From the IMG/VR virus record IMGVR_UViG_3300042691_009313, positions 1 through 50,870 of that record: 50,870 nucleotides of DNA; one strand, given 5' to 3'. The position numbers and the translations under genes are program-made. The notes under the pieces were generated by a model. It was not told the origin of the DNA. It was given only the letters and a program-made list of their open reading frames with translations, and did no database searches. The DNA comes from a virus. The first letter of the stretch is position 1. The number at the start of each line of letters is the position of its first letter. Of this stretch, positions 23,665-32,558 are shown in pieces.

Positions 23665-25575
23665 ATGCCATTTATCAAACTACAATTTAAGCCGGGCGTA
23701 AACCGCGATCAAACTAACTACACCAATGAGGGCGGTTGGTTTGCGTGTGACAAGATTCGGTTCCGTTCAGGTTACCCGCAGAAACTAGGTGGCTGGCTGG
23801 CCTCTACTACCCAGACGTTTGTGGGAGTCTGTCGGCAGATGTTTAACTGGTTTACCAGTTACAACGATGACTTTCTGGCTCTGGGCACTAACAAAAAGGT
23901 CTACATCGAAGTTGGTGGCAACTACTTTGACATAACCCCGCTTCGGGAAACTACGCCTGCAGGCGCTGTGACCTTTGCCGCTACGAATGGATCTGCGGTA
24001 ATCACAGTTAACGACACCGCTTTTGGTTCGGATGCTGGTGACTTTGTAACTTTTAGCGGCGTTGACGTAAACGGTCTTGGTGCTGGCGGCAACATTACAC
24101 AGGCGGTCTTACAGCAGAACTACGAGATTTACGAAGTTGTAAACGCCAACCAATATCGGATTATTGCCAAAAGCCCAACTACGGGTTTACCCGTAACAGC
24201 TAATGCAAGCGACAGTGGTAATGGCGGCGCTGCAGTTGTTGGTAAATATGAAATAGCAGTCGGCAACGCTACGGTAACTTTTGGTTACGGCTGGGGTACA
24301 AGCACATGGAGTCGCGGCGCTTGGGGGTCTGGCTCTACTACCCCTGTTAGTTTGCCACAGCGAGATTGGTGGTTTGATAACACTAGTATTGGTGTTGAAG
24401 CCAGCAACGATCTCATTATGAACATCCGCAACGGCGCTATTTATTACTGGGAGCGTGGGACAAACCCAGACGTAACGGTGCCTTTGGGTGTGCGTGCAGT
24501 TCCTTTATCAACTTTAAGCGGCGCCTCGGATGTACCAGCACAGGCTATGCAGGTTCTTGTATCTCAAACGGATCAGCACGTGCTGGCGTTTGGGGCTACA
24601 CCTTTTGGGGGTGGTGCTTTTGATCCACTACTTATCCGTTGGTCAGACCAAGACAATCCGCCAGTTTGGACGCCCACATCTACTAACTCTGCCGGATTTC
24701 TACGAGTATCCCGTGGTTCGTTAATTATTAGAGCCTTGGCTGTGCGGCAAGAAATTCTGGTCTGGACAGATACTACGCTTTACTCGCTGCAGTATCTTGG
24801 CACCCTAGATGTGTTTGGGCTTAATGAGTACGCGGACAACATATCCCTTATTAGCCCCCGTGCCGTATCAACGGCTAATAACATAACGTACTGGATGGGG
24901 CAGGATAAGTTTTTTGCCTACTCAGGCCGTGTTGAAACGCTGCCCTGCACACTACGTAACTATGTGTTCCAAGACCTAAACTACAACCAAGTTGATCAGA
25001 TCATTTCTGGCACGAATGAAGGCTACCATGAAGTTTGGTGGTTCTACCCCAGTGCTAATTCAAACACAATAGATCGTTACGTTGTTTACAACTATCTTGA
25101 GCGCATTTGGTATTACGGGCAAATGGCGCGTACTGCGTGGTCAGATAGCCCCTTACGTACTTATCCACAGGCGGTGGACTATGACAACATCCTTTACGAC
25201 CATGAACGAGGAGTGGATGCAAATGGCACTCCAATGGAATCATATATCCAGTCTTCTGATTTTGATTTGGCTGACGGAGATCAGTTCATGCTTAGCCGAC
25301 GCATTATTCCCGACGTCAATTTTGGGGGGTCTACAGCCGCTGCACCAGAGGTGAAATTTATTGTTCGCCCAAGAAACTTTCCCGGTTCAGCCTACCAATC
25401 GGATCCATTTGATACACAGCCTGTAATTGAAAGTTCGGTTGACGTGTACACAAACCAAGTGTTTATTCGTGCACGTGCAAGACAGATGGCGTTAAAAATT
25501 GCTTCAGAAAACTTGGGAGTAACTTGGCAGTTAGGTAGCCCACGGCTTGATGTCCGCCCAGATGGAAAGCGCTAA
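23665..25575 (+). CDS. Tail nozzle-like/virion structural protein
   Basis: A 636-residue protein that starts two bases after the lysozyme stop. It has FKPGVNRDQTNYTNEGGWFA and DKIRFRSGYPQKLGGW blocks (about 7-45) and then WD-like strand repeats (GVCRQMFNWFTSYNDDFLAL; WTDTTLYSLQYLGTLDVFGL). This head is common to a family of large tail proteins in environmental podoviruses and recalls the P22 gp10-type packaged-DNA stabilisation protein (tail nozzle). The repeats are compatible with a beta-propeller. Position after the lysis genes and before another tail protein supports a tail-tube or nozzle role; the exact family is an inference. Confidence 0.68.
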   Translation: MPFIKLQFKPGVNRDQTNYTNEGGWFACDKIRFRSGYPQKLGGWLASTTQTFVGVCRQMFNWFTSYNDDFLALGTNKKVYIEVGGNYFDITPLRETTPAGAVTFAATNGSAVITVNDTAFGSDAGDFVTFSGVDVNGLGAGGNITQAVLQQNYEIYEVVNANQYRIIAKSPTTGLPVTANASDSGNGGAAVVGKYEIAVGNATVTFGYGWGTSTWSRGAWGSGSTTPVSLPQRDWWFDNTSIGVEASNDLIMNIRNGAIYYWERGTNPDVTVPLGVRAVPLSTLSGASDVPAQAMQVLVSQTDQHVLAFGATPFGGGAFDPLLIRWSDQDNPPVWTPTSTNSAGFLRVSRGSLIIRALAVRQEILVWTDTTLYSLQYLGTLDVFGLNEYADNISLISPRAVSTANNITYWMGQDKFFAYSGRVETLPCTLRNYVFQDLNYNQVDQIISGTNEGYHEVWWFYPSANSNTIDRYVVYNYLERIWYYGQMARTAWSDSPLRTYPQAVDYDNILYDHERGVDANGTPMESYIQSSDFDLADGDQFMLSRRIIPDVNFGGSTAAAPEVKFIVRPRNFPGSAYQSDPFDTQPVIESSVDVYTNQVFIRARARQMALKIASENLGVTWQLGSPRLDVRPDGKR

Positions 25576-26921
25576 TGTCTTTAATACTAAATTTTAAGTA
25601 CGCCCCGCTACCTAACCCTCCCGTAGAGTACGACCAGCAGTATGTACGGCAGCTTATCCGGGTACTGGAGCTTTACTTTAATCAACTGGACGGCTGGAAT
25701 CTGCAGGTCTACAACTATTTAAGGGACTTCGATATGGGTCAGTTTCCACCAAATGCGTTAGATGCTTTTGGACGGTTAAAAGTTTCTAACCCTTTCACGC
25801 TTTTTGACAGCCAGAACCGGTATCAAAAAGACCCGCAGTTCAGTGAAGCATTATCCGGTGCAGGTACGGCTACTTACGTGGCTGACGAAAGCAGCGTAGA
25901 TTTAAATGTCACCACGGCTTCAGGCGATAAAGTAGTTCGGCAAACTTATCGGGTCTTTCCATATCAGCCCGGTAAGGGTCTTGAGTTGATGGCTACGTTT
26001 GTAATGAACGCGGGTAAGGCGAATCTGCGGCAGCGTGTAGGCTATTTCAATACTGGCAACGGTTTGTTTTTTCAGTTAGATGGGACAAGTAAGGCTTTTG
26101 TGTTGCGCACCAGTACTTCTGGCGCACCCAGCGATGCTCGGACTGTTACGCAGGCTAATTGGAATGGCGATAAATTAGATGGAACCGGAGCTTCTGGTTT
26201 AACTTTAGATATTACTAAGGCTCAAATTCTGTACGCAGATTTTGAATGGCTTGGGGTTGGCTCGGTTCGATGCGGGTTTGTGATTAACGGCGAAATTATT
26301 ATCTGCCATACGTTTAATAACGCCAACGATTTAGACAAGGTTTATATGACCACGGCCATCCTGCCAGTGCGTTATGAGATTGAGAACCTTGATAACACCG
26401 GTAGTAGTTCAACGCTTACTCAGATCTGCTCCACCGTTATTTCTGAAGGCGGGTATCAACAAAAAACAGCGCTTACTTGGGCTAGACGAACCACCGTTCT
26501 GACAGGCGTTACTACTACTTTTGTGCCATTGGTATCTATTCGACTTAAAAGCACCAATCTAGGAGCTGTAGTTTTACCGTCTATATTCCACGCCATCCCA
26601 ATTGGTTCAACCTTAGACTATGAACTAGCTTTGGTGAAAAACGCCACGTTAACTGGGGCAGCATGGGTTAGTAGCTCAAATAATGTTGAGCAAGACACAA
26701 CGGCAACGGCTATGACCGGCGGCACTATTGTTGACCTAAATTACACGGCTGGCAGTAACCAAGGTAGTGGCACAGCCACAGGGGATGTGGAATACAACTT
26801 TGATAACCAGCTTGGGGTATCCCTTGCTGGAACCAGCGACATTTTTACTTTAGCCGCTAGAACTATTTCTGGCACGGACGACATTATTGGCGCCATGTCC
26901 TACTACGACCTAACCGACTAA
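25575..26921 (+). CDS. Tail or fibre-attachment protein
   Basis: A 448-residue protein starting in a TAATG overlap. Residues 1-60 are helical with YDQQYVRQLIRVLELYFNQL. A strand-rich region follows, with FGRLKVSNPFTLFDSQNRY (about 66-85) and a jelly-roll-like section, ADFEWLGVGSVRCGFVIN, then MTTAILPVRYEIENL (about 215-280). The C-terminus has SGTDDIIGAMSYYDL. The WLGVGSVRCGFVINGE pattern is frequent in large phage structural proteins annotated as tail-associated. It may carry an enzyme or binding domain, but I see no catalytic motif. Confidence 0.7.
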   Translation: MSLILNFKYAPLPNPPVEYDQQYVRQLIRVLELYFNQLDGWNLQVYNYLRDFDMGQFPPNALDAFGRLKVSNPFTLFDSQNRYQKDPQFSEALSGAGTATYVADESSVDLNVTTASGDKVVRQTYRVFPYQPGKGLELMATFVMNAGKANLRQRVGYFNTGNGLFFQLDGTSKAFVLRTSTSGAPSDARTVTQANWNGDKLDGTGASGLTLDITKAQILYADFEWLGVGSVRCGFVINGEIIICHTFNNANDLDKVYMTTAILPVRYEIENLDNTGSSSTLTQICSTVISEGGYQQKTALTWARRTTVLTGVTTTFVPLVSIRLKSTNLGAVVLPSIFHAIPIGSTLDYELALVKNATLTGAAWVSSSNNVEQDTTATAMTGGTIVDLNYTAGSNQGSGTATGDVEYNFDNQLGVSLAGTSDIFTLAARTISGTDDIIGAMSYYDLTD

Positions 26922-26922
26922 A

Positions 26923-27072
26923 ATGATTAAAAGTACTGTCCCTAATTATGGTATGCTTTTTGTTGCACTGCCACATAAATGCATAAAGGTTACAGACAAA
27001 GCACTTACGTCTACAATCACACAAACTAGGCTAAATATGCCTGTTACAGATGGAAGTGTGACCCCTTTTTAA
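26923..27072 (+). CDS. Small ORF, possible gene
   Basis: A 49-residue open frame (IKSTVPNYGMLFVALPHKCI, TRLNMPVTDGSVTPF) that begins one base after the previous stop and ends 12 bases before the next gene. It has no clear ribosome binding site and no recognised domain. Filling the only gap between two virion genes makes it plausible; the weak start makes it doubtful. Confidence 0.35.
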   Translation: MIKSTVPNYGMLFVALPHKCIKVTDKALTSTITQTRLNMPVTDGSVTPF

Positions 27073-27084
27073 CAGGCACGACTT

Positions 27085-29820
27085 ATGTCCACATTCAATA
27101 GCGCACAGATTGCAAGCATTATAAATAGCACGTTGGAGCAGGGCGGTACCAATGCGGATATCGCCATGATAATGGACCAGTTTAAAGTTAGTCCCGCAGA
27201 GGTAGCGGCTGCTATAAATGCTCCTGTAGCTGCAGTCCAAACCGCTTATAACACAGCCATAGCCGAGTTAGGTGCAAGAGGCATTAGCGTTCCGGGTACT
27301 TTTGTAGCAGCGCCAGCACCAGCAGCAACTCCTGCACCAGCCCCAGTAGCTACACCAGCCCCAGTAGCTACACCAGCCCCAGTAGCTACACCAGCACCGG
27401 CTGCACCTCTATCTGATTTTGAACGCACCTTACAGCAGGCTGTTGCAACTAGAAACGCTGGCATAACGACACTTCCGGCGGCTACCCCAGCAGCAACCCC
27501 TGCACCGGCAGCAACTTCTGCTGCGCCTATGTCAGATTTTGAACGCACGTTACAGCAAGCTGTGGCAGTTAGAAACACGGGCGCAACAACCGCACCAACA
27601 ACTGCACCGGCAGCTACACCGGCAGCTACACCAACAACTATAAACCCAAATAATTTTAGCAGTGAACAAATCTTAACGTTCATAAAAGATTTACAAAAAC
27701 AGGGTAAAGATAACGCGTACATTGTTTATGAGATGGACCGTTTTAGAATAAGTCCAACCCTAGTTTCAGAAGCTACAAAAGTACCACTTGCAGACATACA
27801 AGCTGAGTACAACAGAATCAACCCACAAGGTGTTTTTTCCACAGCTAAAGCACCTACAACAACTACACCAACTACAACCGCACCAACTACAACTGTCCCG
27901 GCTACTACAGCAACTACCGCTCCAGCAACTACGGCAGCTACGCCTACTAAATTTACTCCAGAACAAATTGTTGATGTAACCAAAAAAATGCAAGAACTCG
28001 GCAAAACAAATGCTGAGATTGCTGCACAGATGGATACGCTTGGCGTTGATGTAAATCAAATGGCAACAGCTTTGGGCGTTTCTCCCACCGCTGTGCAGGA
28101 TGCATATAACATCGCAAACCCAAAAGGTAAATACTCAACAGTAGTTAGTAAAGAAGGAATTGCCGGATTTGCAAAACCTGTGTATGAAGAGACTAAGTTT
28201 ACGGGTAAGACGGGCATTGGAACTATTACTCCCGCACCTACATATACAACTCTTCCGTTGTTATCTACGCAAGCTAAAGGCGCACCGTCAATTATTGGTT
28301 TAAACGCCCCTGATGTTTATGCCGGTGTGCCTGCTGCGGCTGCACGTCCATCGGCTAACTACCCTATTTTGGCTGGTACAGATACTGGTCAGATTGCAAA
28401 CTACATAAATTACCTTCAAAGCATTGGCAGCACTAGTGCGGACATCAACACCGCTTTGACATCTCAAGGCGTAACGCCCACACAATTAGCCGCCGGACAG
28501 GCAGCGGCAGTCACACCGGCCACAACTGCAACGCCCATGAAAGAAGGTGGGTTGGCTGGGTTGGCTGAAAAAGTTCAGTCCGCAGGTCGTAACGGCGACA
28601 CCATGTTGGCGCACATCACGCCACAAGAAGCAGGAATTCTTCAATTACTGGGTGGTTCAGGAACAATCAACCCACAGACAGGACTGCCTGAGTTTTTTAG
28701 CCTGAGAGATATTGGAAGAGGTCTTGAAAGAGGCGTCAGGCAGATTGGTCGTAGTATTGACCGCCGGATTACGCAACCAATTATTGGCGAGCTTAACAAT
28801 TTAGCCGAACGCCTTGGCCCCATAGGCCAGCTTGCTGCTATGTATTTTGGCGGACCGATTGGCGCTGGTGTGTACGCAGGTTTTGCTGCACCGGGAGATG
28901 ACTTTAACGTTAAAAAAGCTGCACAAACCGCAGCGCTTACTTATGCTGGTGGGCAATTAAATCAAGCCCTCACTACTCCCGGCGGGGGAGCTACTCCAAT
29001 GTCTGCTGCTGACTATGGCGCTGCCGTTGATTCTATTGACGCTGCTGCCGGAGCTACGCTTACACCACCCCCACCCGGCCCTCAAGCGATGATACCTGTA
29101 TCAAATACGATGAGTGCTGCGGAAATGGATCCTAGTATTCTTAGAAATTTACCGCCCGACGCAGTTGCGCCAAGTGCAACGCCTACACCTACTGGACAAC
29201 CGGCACCTTCTACAAACGTAACGCCTTCTAAACTACCCCCGCCACCTTCAGAAAGTTTAGCCAATCTTGCGGGTAGTACTTACGATATTGCTAAAGAAGG
29301 TCTTAAAGCGGTTGGTATTGATACCCTACCTAAAGCTGCCGTGGCAGCAACAATGGGTACATCACTTTTTGAAGGCCAACGTGAAAGAGAAAAGTTTAAA
29401 GAAGAGCAAGCACGTATTGAGCGTGAGTTGGAAGAACGTCGTCGCCGTTACCGTGAACAAGCTGAAGGTCTTTTGGGTCAATACCCCATCCGTTTTGCAG
29501 CCCAAGGCGGTATGATGGACGAGCCTGATTCTGGTCAGGAATTTGATTTTGCAACAGGCGGTATGCCGCCTCGGTTTTTGTCTGGCGGTGGTGATGGTAT
29601 GAGTGATTCCATTCCGGCAATGATTGGGGATCAACAACCCGCACGGCTTGCGGATGGTGAATTTGTTATTCCAGCAGATGTGGTTTCTGGCTTGGGTAAC
29701 GGTTCGTCAAAAGCAGGCGCTAAACAACTGTACGCGATGATGGACAGAATTCGTAAAGCCCGTACGGGTACAACCAAACAAGGCAGGGAAATCAACCCCC
29801 GCCGCTTTATGCCAGCATAA
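27085..29820 (+). CDS. Large modular virion/ejection protein with helical repeats
   Basis: A 911-residue protein. It has four copies of a helix-turn-helix-like unit of about 50 residues (residues about 7-58, 190-253, 288-352, 433-475; for example EQIVDVTKKMQELGKTNAEI), separated by Pro/Ala/Thr linkers, and two copies of SDFERTLQQAV (about 110 and 150). The middle (about 485-640) is helical and ends in a Gly/Ala segment with GPIGQLAAMYFGGPIGAGVY. The C-terminus holds several [FM]-x-x-G-G motifs and RLADGEFVIPADVVSGLGNG. This end is common in phage virion proteins. It is the first of four genes that look like an ejection module. Confidence 0.72.
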   Translation: MSTFNSAQIASIINSTLEQGGTNADIAMIMDQFKVSPAEVAAAINAPVAAVQTAYNTAIAELGARGISVPGTFVAAPAPAATPAPAPVATPAPVATPAPVATPAPAAPLSDFERTLQQAVATRNAGITTLPAATPAATPAPAATSAAPMSDFERTLQQAVAVRNTGATTAPTTAPAATPAATPTTINPNNFSSEQILTFIKDLQKQGKDNAYIVYEMDRFRISPTLVSEATKVPLADIQAEYNRINPQGVFSTAKAPTTTTPTTTAPTTTVPATTATTAPATTAATPTKFTPEQIVDVTKKMQELGKTNAEIAAQMDTLGVDVNQMATALGVSPTAVQDAYNIANPKGKYSTVVSKEGIAGFAKPVYEETKFTGKTGIGTITPAPTYTTLPLLSTQAKGAPSIIGLNAPDVYAGVPAAAARPSANYPILAGTDTGQIANYINYLQSIGSTSADINTALTSQGVTPTQLAAGQAAAVTPATTATPMKEGGLAGLAEKVQSAGRNGDTMLAHITPQEAGILQLLGGSGTINPQTGLPEFFSLRDIGRGLERGVRQIGRSIDRRITQPIIGELNNLAERLGPIGQLAAMYFGGPIGAGVYAGFAAPGDDFNVKKAAQTAALTYAGGQLNQALTTPGGGATPMSAADYGAAVDSIDAAAGATLTPPPPGPQAMIPVSNTMSAAEMDPSILRNLPPDAVAPSATPTPTGQPAPSTNVTPSKLPPPPSESLANLAGSTYDIAKEGLKAVGIDTLPKAAVAATMGTSLFEGQREREKFKEEQARIERELEERRRRYREQAEGLLGQYPIRFAAQGGMMDEPDSGQEFDFATGGMPPRFLSGGGDGMSDSIPAMIGDQQPARLADGEFVIPADVVSGLGNGSSKAGAKQLYAMMDRIRKARTGTTKQGREINPRRFMPA
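27341..27394 (+). repeat. Three perfect 18-bp tandem repeats
   Basis: Three identical copies of an 18-base unit (CCCCAGTAGCTACACCAG) inside the Pro/Ala/Thr linker of the 911-residue protein. Each encodes a PVATPA-type hexapeptide. Exact identity indicates recent slippage or expansion, so linker length may vary between relatives. Confidence 0.9.
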
Positions 29821-29829
29821 GGACTGATT

Positions 29830-30843
29830 ATGGCAACTACGACCTCAACCATAACTGGTGAAATACCAGAGGTACTACAGCCGTACTACACAGGTACGGC
29901 GACCCAACCGGGACTTATACCGAAAGCGTTTGAATTCTATAGCCGCCCATATCAGGCGGTTTATGGTACTGCGCTTGAGCAGGCAGGGTTGGCGGGTTCT
30001 GGTCGCGTTGCTGGGTTAGCTCCGTTTCAAACTCAAGTAGGTACAGAGCTTGCAGGGATGGGTACTCCGTCCCAGTTTGGAACAGCCGCTGGATACGGCC
30101 AAGGTGCAGGTAACGTATTTGGGACATTAAGCGGGGTACAGGCTCCCACGGTTGGTATTGGGTCAATTACAGGGCAGGGGATGCTTGGTGCGTACATGTC
30201 ACCGTACATGTCGCAAGTTGTTGAACAGCAAAAAGCCGCCGCCCAACGTGACGCACAGCGTGCGCAGCTTGCTCAAAATTTAGCCGCCCCCAAATCTGGT
30301 ACTTATGGTGGCGCACGGCAGTTACTGGCAGGGCTTGAGCGTGAGCGGGGATTAGCCAGCCAGCTAGGTAGCATCGAAGCCCAAGGTCGGCAGCAGGCTT
30401 ATCAGCAAGCATTGGGTCAATTTAATATTGAGAATCAGTTAGGACTGACCGCACAGCAGGCTAACCAACAAGCAGCATTGCAGGCCGCTCAACAGCGTCT
30501 AGCCGCAGGTCAAGGACTGGCTGGGTTGGCAGGTACTATGGGGCAGTTGGGCGTGGCACAACAAGCCACGGACCTTGACCGTCTTAAAACTATGGGCGCA
30601 TACGGTGACCTGCAGCGTGGCGTTCAGCAGCAGCGTCTGGATCTACAGTATCAAGATCTTATGCGTCAGCTTGGGTATCCTGAGCAACAGATTTCTGGCA
30701 TTTCTAATGTGCTTCGTGGGGTGCCTATGTCAGATCAAACGCAGCAAGTTACGACACCTCCGCCAAGTTTTGCCAGCCAGCTTGCAGGTCTGGGTTTATC
30801 TGGTCTTGGTCTGTACAACATGTTTAATCAACCTGCGAGGTAA
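29830..30843 (+). CDS. Ejection/internal virion-type protein
   Basis: A 337-residue, Gln/Ala/Gly-rich helical protein. After EVLQPYYTGTATQPGLIPKA comes a Gly-rich region with FYSRPYQAVYGTAL, then long helices (about 125-250, EQQKAAAQRDAQRAQLAQNL). The C-terminal block is MRQLGYPEQQISGISNVLRG, which is recurrent in the ejection region of environmental phages. No membrane segment is clear. Very few acidic residues and high Gln/Ala content match internal proteins that leave with the DNA. Role is inferred from position between the 911- and 568-residue proteins. Confidence 0.7.
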   Translation: MATTTSTITGEIPEVLQPYYTGTATQPGLIPKAFEFYSRPYQAVYGTALEQAGLAGSGRVAGLAPFQTQVGTELAGMGTPSQFGTAAGYGQGAGNVFGTLSGVQAPTVGIGSITGQGMLGAYMSPYMSQVVEQQKAAAQRDAQRAQLAQNLAAPKSGTYGGARQLLAGLERERGLASQLGSIEAQGRQQAYQQALGQFNIENQLGLTAQQANQQAALQAAQQRLAAGQGLAGLAGTMGQLGVAQQATDLDRLKTMGAYGDLQRGVQQQRLDLQYQDLMRQLGYPEQQISGISNVLRGVPMSDQTQQVTTPPPSFASQLAGLGLSGLGLYNMFNQPAR

Positions 30844-30848
30844 GTAAC

Positions 30849-32555
30849 ATGGCTTATGGAATTCCACGTTCTAACTCCAGTTTGATTGCGCAAGAGCAAC
30901 GTATTCTTAGCATTCCGTCTGATCCTAAAGAACAAATGCTGGCGCAGTACATCACCAAACTAGCCCAACAAAACAAAGTTGGTACGCCTGAGTACTTTAT
31001 AGCGGCTGGTGAATTTCAAAACCGTCAAAAAATTAGACAAGAACAAGCCGCTAAACAAGGACAACCACCACCAGTAGCACAACAAATTAACCAACAAGCT
31101 GCTGAAATTGCCCAAGAGCAAGGCGTTGCTCAACTGCCGGTTGGTGGGATAGGCGAGATTGGAAATTACACTGGTGCCATCGGCGGTATTGTGGCGTTTG
31201 AAGATGGTGGGGAAGTTCAGCGTTTTCAAGGGCAAGGCCCGTCATTTGTGCAATCTGCATCTAGCCCGTTTAGACGTGACATTCAAGCATTTAGTGAAGC
31301 AGGGCGGCGTTCAATGTTAGAAAGAACTCCGGGTATGGTAGGCGCATACGACAGACCGTTAATTAGTGCTGAAGAAGATGAACGGATGCGTTTGATACAG
31401 TTACTAAATCAAAAGTTTGGAGCGCAGGGTTCTTTAATCCAAGGTTATTTTATGGATCAATCCCCAGAACAACGCGTGCAAGCTAAAAACATTGTAAGTA
31501 GGCTTCCTAGTATGTCACTTGCTGAACTTCGTAGTTTAGCGAATACAACAGGCACAACAACGCCAACGGCAGCACCTGCAGCAGCGCAAACAACAGGCCA
31601 ACGTTTTGTGGGATCTGATGTTCAAGGTAGTGGTGCGGATGTTCGTAAATCAGATATTGCCGCAGGTGGGCAGAATAGCCCTGCCATGCCTTCGCAGGTT
31701 GCACCTTATATTCCAAAAAGTATGGAGCTGAGTAATTTAACGCCTGCCCCCGTGCCTATTGAAACAGTATTACAACGCGCTAATCAAATTGTTAAAAATT
31801 CAATGGGTGCTGCACCTAGCGAACTTACAACTAAAGAAGGTATTGCCAACGTGCAAGGAGCGTTGAAAGAAGCTGGTTTTGATCCTGCATTTCATCAAAA
31901 ACAAATTGCAGATTTGCGTAAAGAAAAAGAAGGCATCAAAGGTGAACGGCAGGAAGCTATTAACTTACGTCTCATTGAGGCTGGCTTGGGCATACTAGGC
32001 GGTGAGTCGCCGTACGCGTTTGTTAATGTGGGTAAAGGTGCATCTCCTGCGCTTAAAGGATTGCAGGAAGACTTTAAAGATATTAAGAAAATTGACCGGG
32101 AGCGTGATAAAGCGATCCGTGATCTTCAGACTGCTGAACAAGATCTTAAAAAATCTACCGGGTTGGCAGGGTTGGCTGAAGTGCAAAAGAGCCGTGAACG
32201 TGTTGACAGGTACAATGAACTTCGTACCAATAAAGAGCTTAGCGTCTTTAACACAATTTACAATGGCATGGTGCAAGAGCGTATTGCTGCAATGCCAACT
32301 CAAGATGTTCGTTCAGCTATGGCGTTTAAAGATCGCCCTGATCTTTTGGAAATTTATAAAAGCATGCAGGCTTCTCGGTACGGCGGGGCTAACAAAGTTA
32401 GCGCGGCAATTTTACAAGACTACGCTAAGAATCCTCGTAAACTAGAAATGTTGAAAGACATAGATCCTGATATGTATAACTACATAAAAGCAGAATTAGC
32501 AGCACTGGCTGTACCATCTGTTTCAGGACGTCCAACCGGAACCGTACGCGAATAA
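30849..32555 (+). CDS. Ejection/internal virion-type protein with coiled coil
   Basis: A 568-residue protein. The N-terminus is helical and polar (residues 1-100, PKEQMLAQYITKLAQQ), followed by IGEIGNYTGAIGGIVAFEDG, which contains a FEDGG motif. A Pro/Ala/Thr linker lies near 233-245. The C-terminal half is coiled coil, with the conserved-looking block AGLGILGGESPYAFVNVGKG (about 378-397) and LKGLQEDFKDIKKIDRERDK. This block recurs in other aquatic-phage ejection proteins. It precedes the giant protein by three bases and probably enters the host with it. Confidence 0.7.
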   Translation: MAYGIPRSNSSLIAQEQRILSIPSDPKEQMLAQYITKLAQQNKVGTPEYFIAAGEFQNRQKIRQEQAAKQGQPPPVAQQINQQAAEIAQEQGVAQLPVGGIGEIGNYTGAIGGIVAFEDGGEVQRFQGQGPSFVQSASSPFRRDIQAFSEAGRRSMLERTPGMVGAYDRPLISAEEDERMRLIQLLNQKFGAQGSLIQGYFMDQSPEQRVQAKNIVSRLPSMSLAELRSLANTTGTTTPTAAPAAAQTTGQRFVGSDVQGSGADVRKSDIAAGGQNSPAMPSQVAPYIPKSMELSNLTPAPVPIETVLQRANQIVKNSMGAAPSELTTKEGIANVQGALKEAGFDPAFHQKQIADLRKEKEGIKGERQEAINLRLIEAGLGILGGESPYAFVNVGKGASPALKGLQEDFKDIKKIDRERDKAIRDLQTAEQDLKKSTGLAGLAEVQKSRERVDRYNELRTNKELSVFNTIYNGMVQERIAAMPTQDVRSAMAFKDRPDLLEIYKSMQASRYGGANKVSAAILQDYAKNPRKLEMLKDIDPDMYNYIKAELAALAVPSVSGRPTGTVRE

Positions 32556-32558
32556 AAT

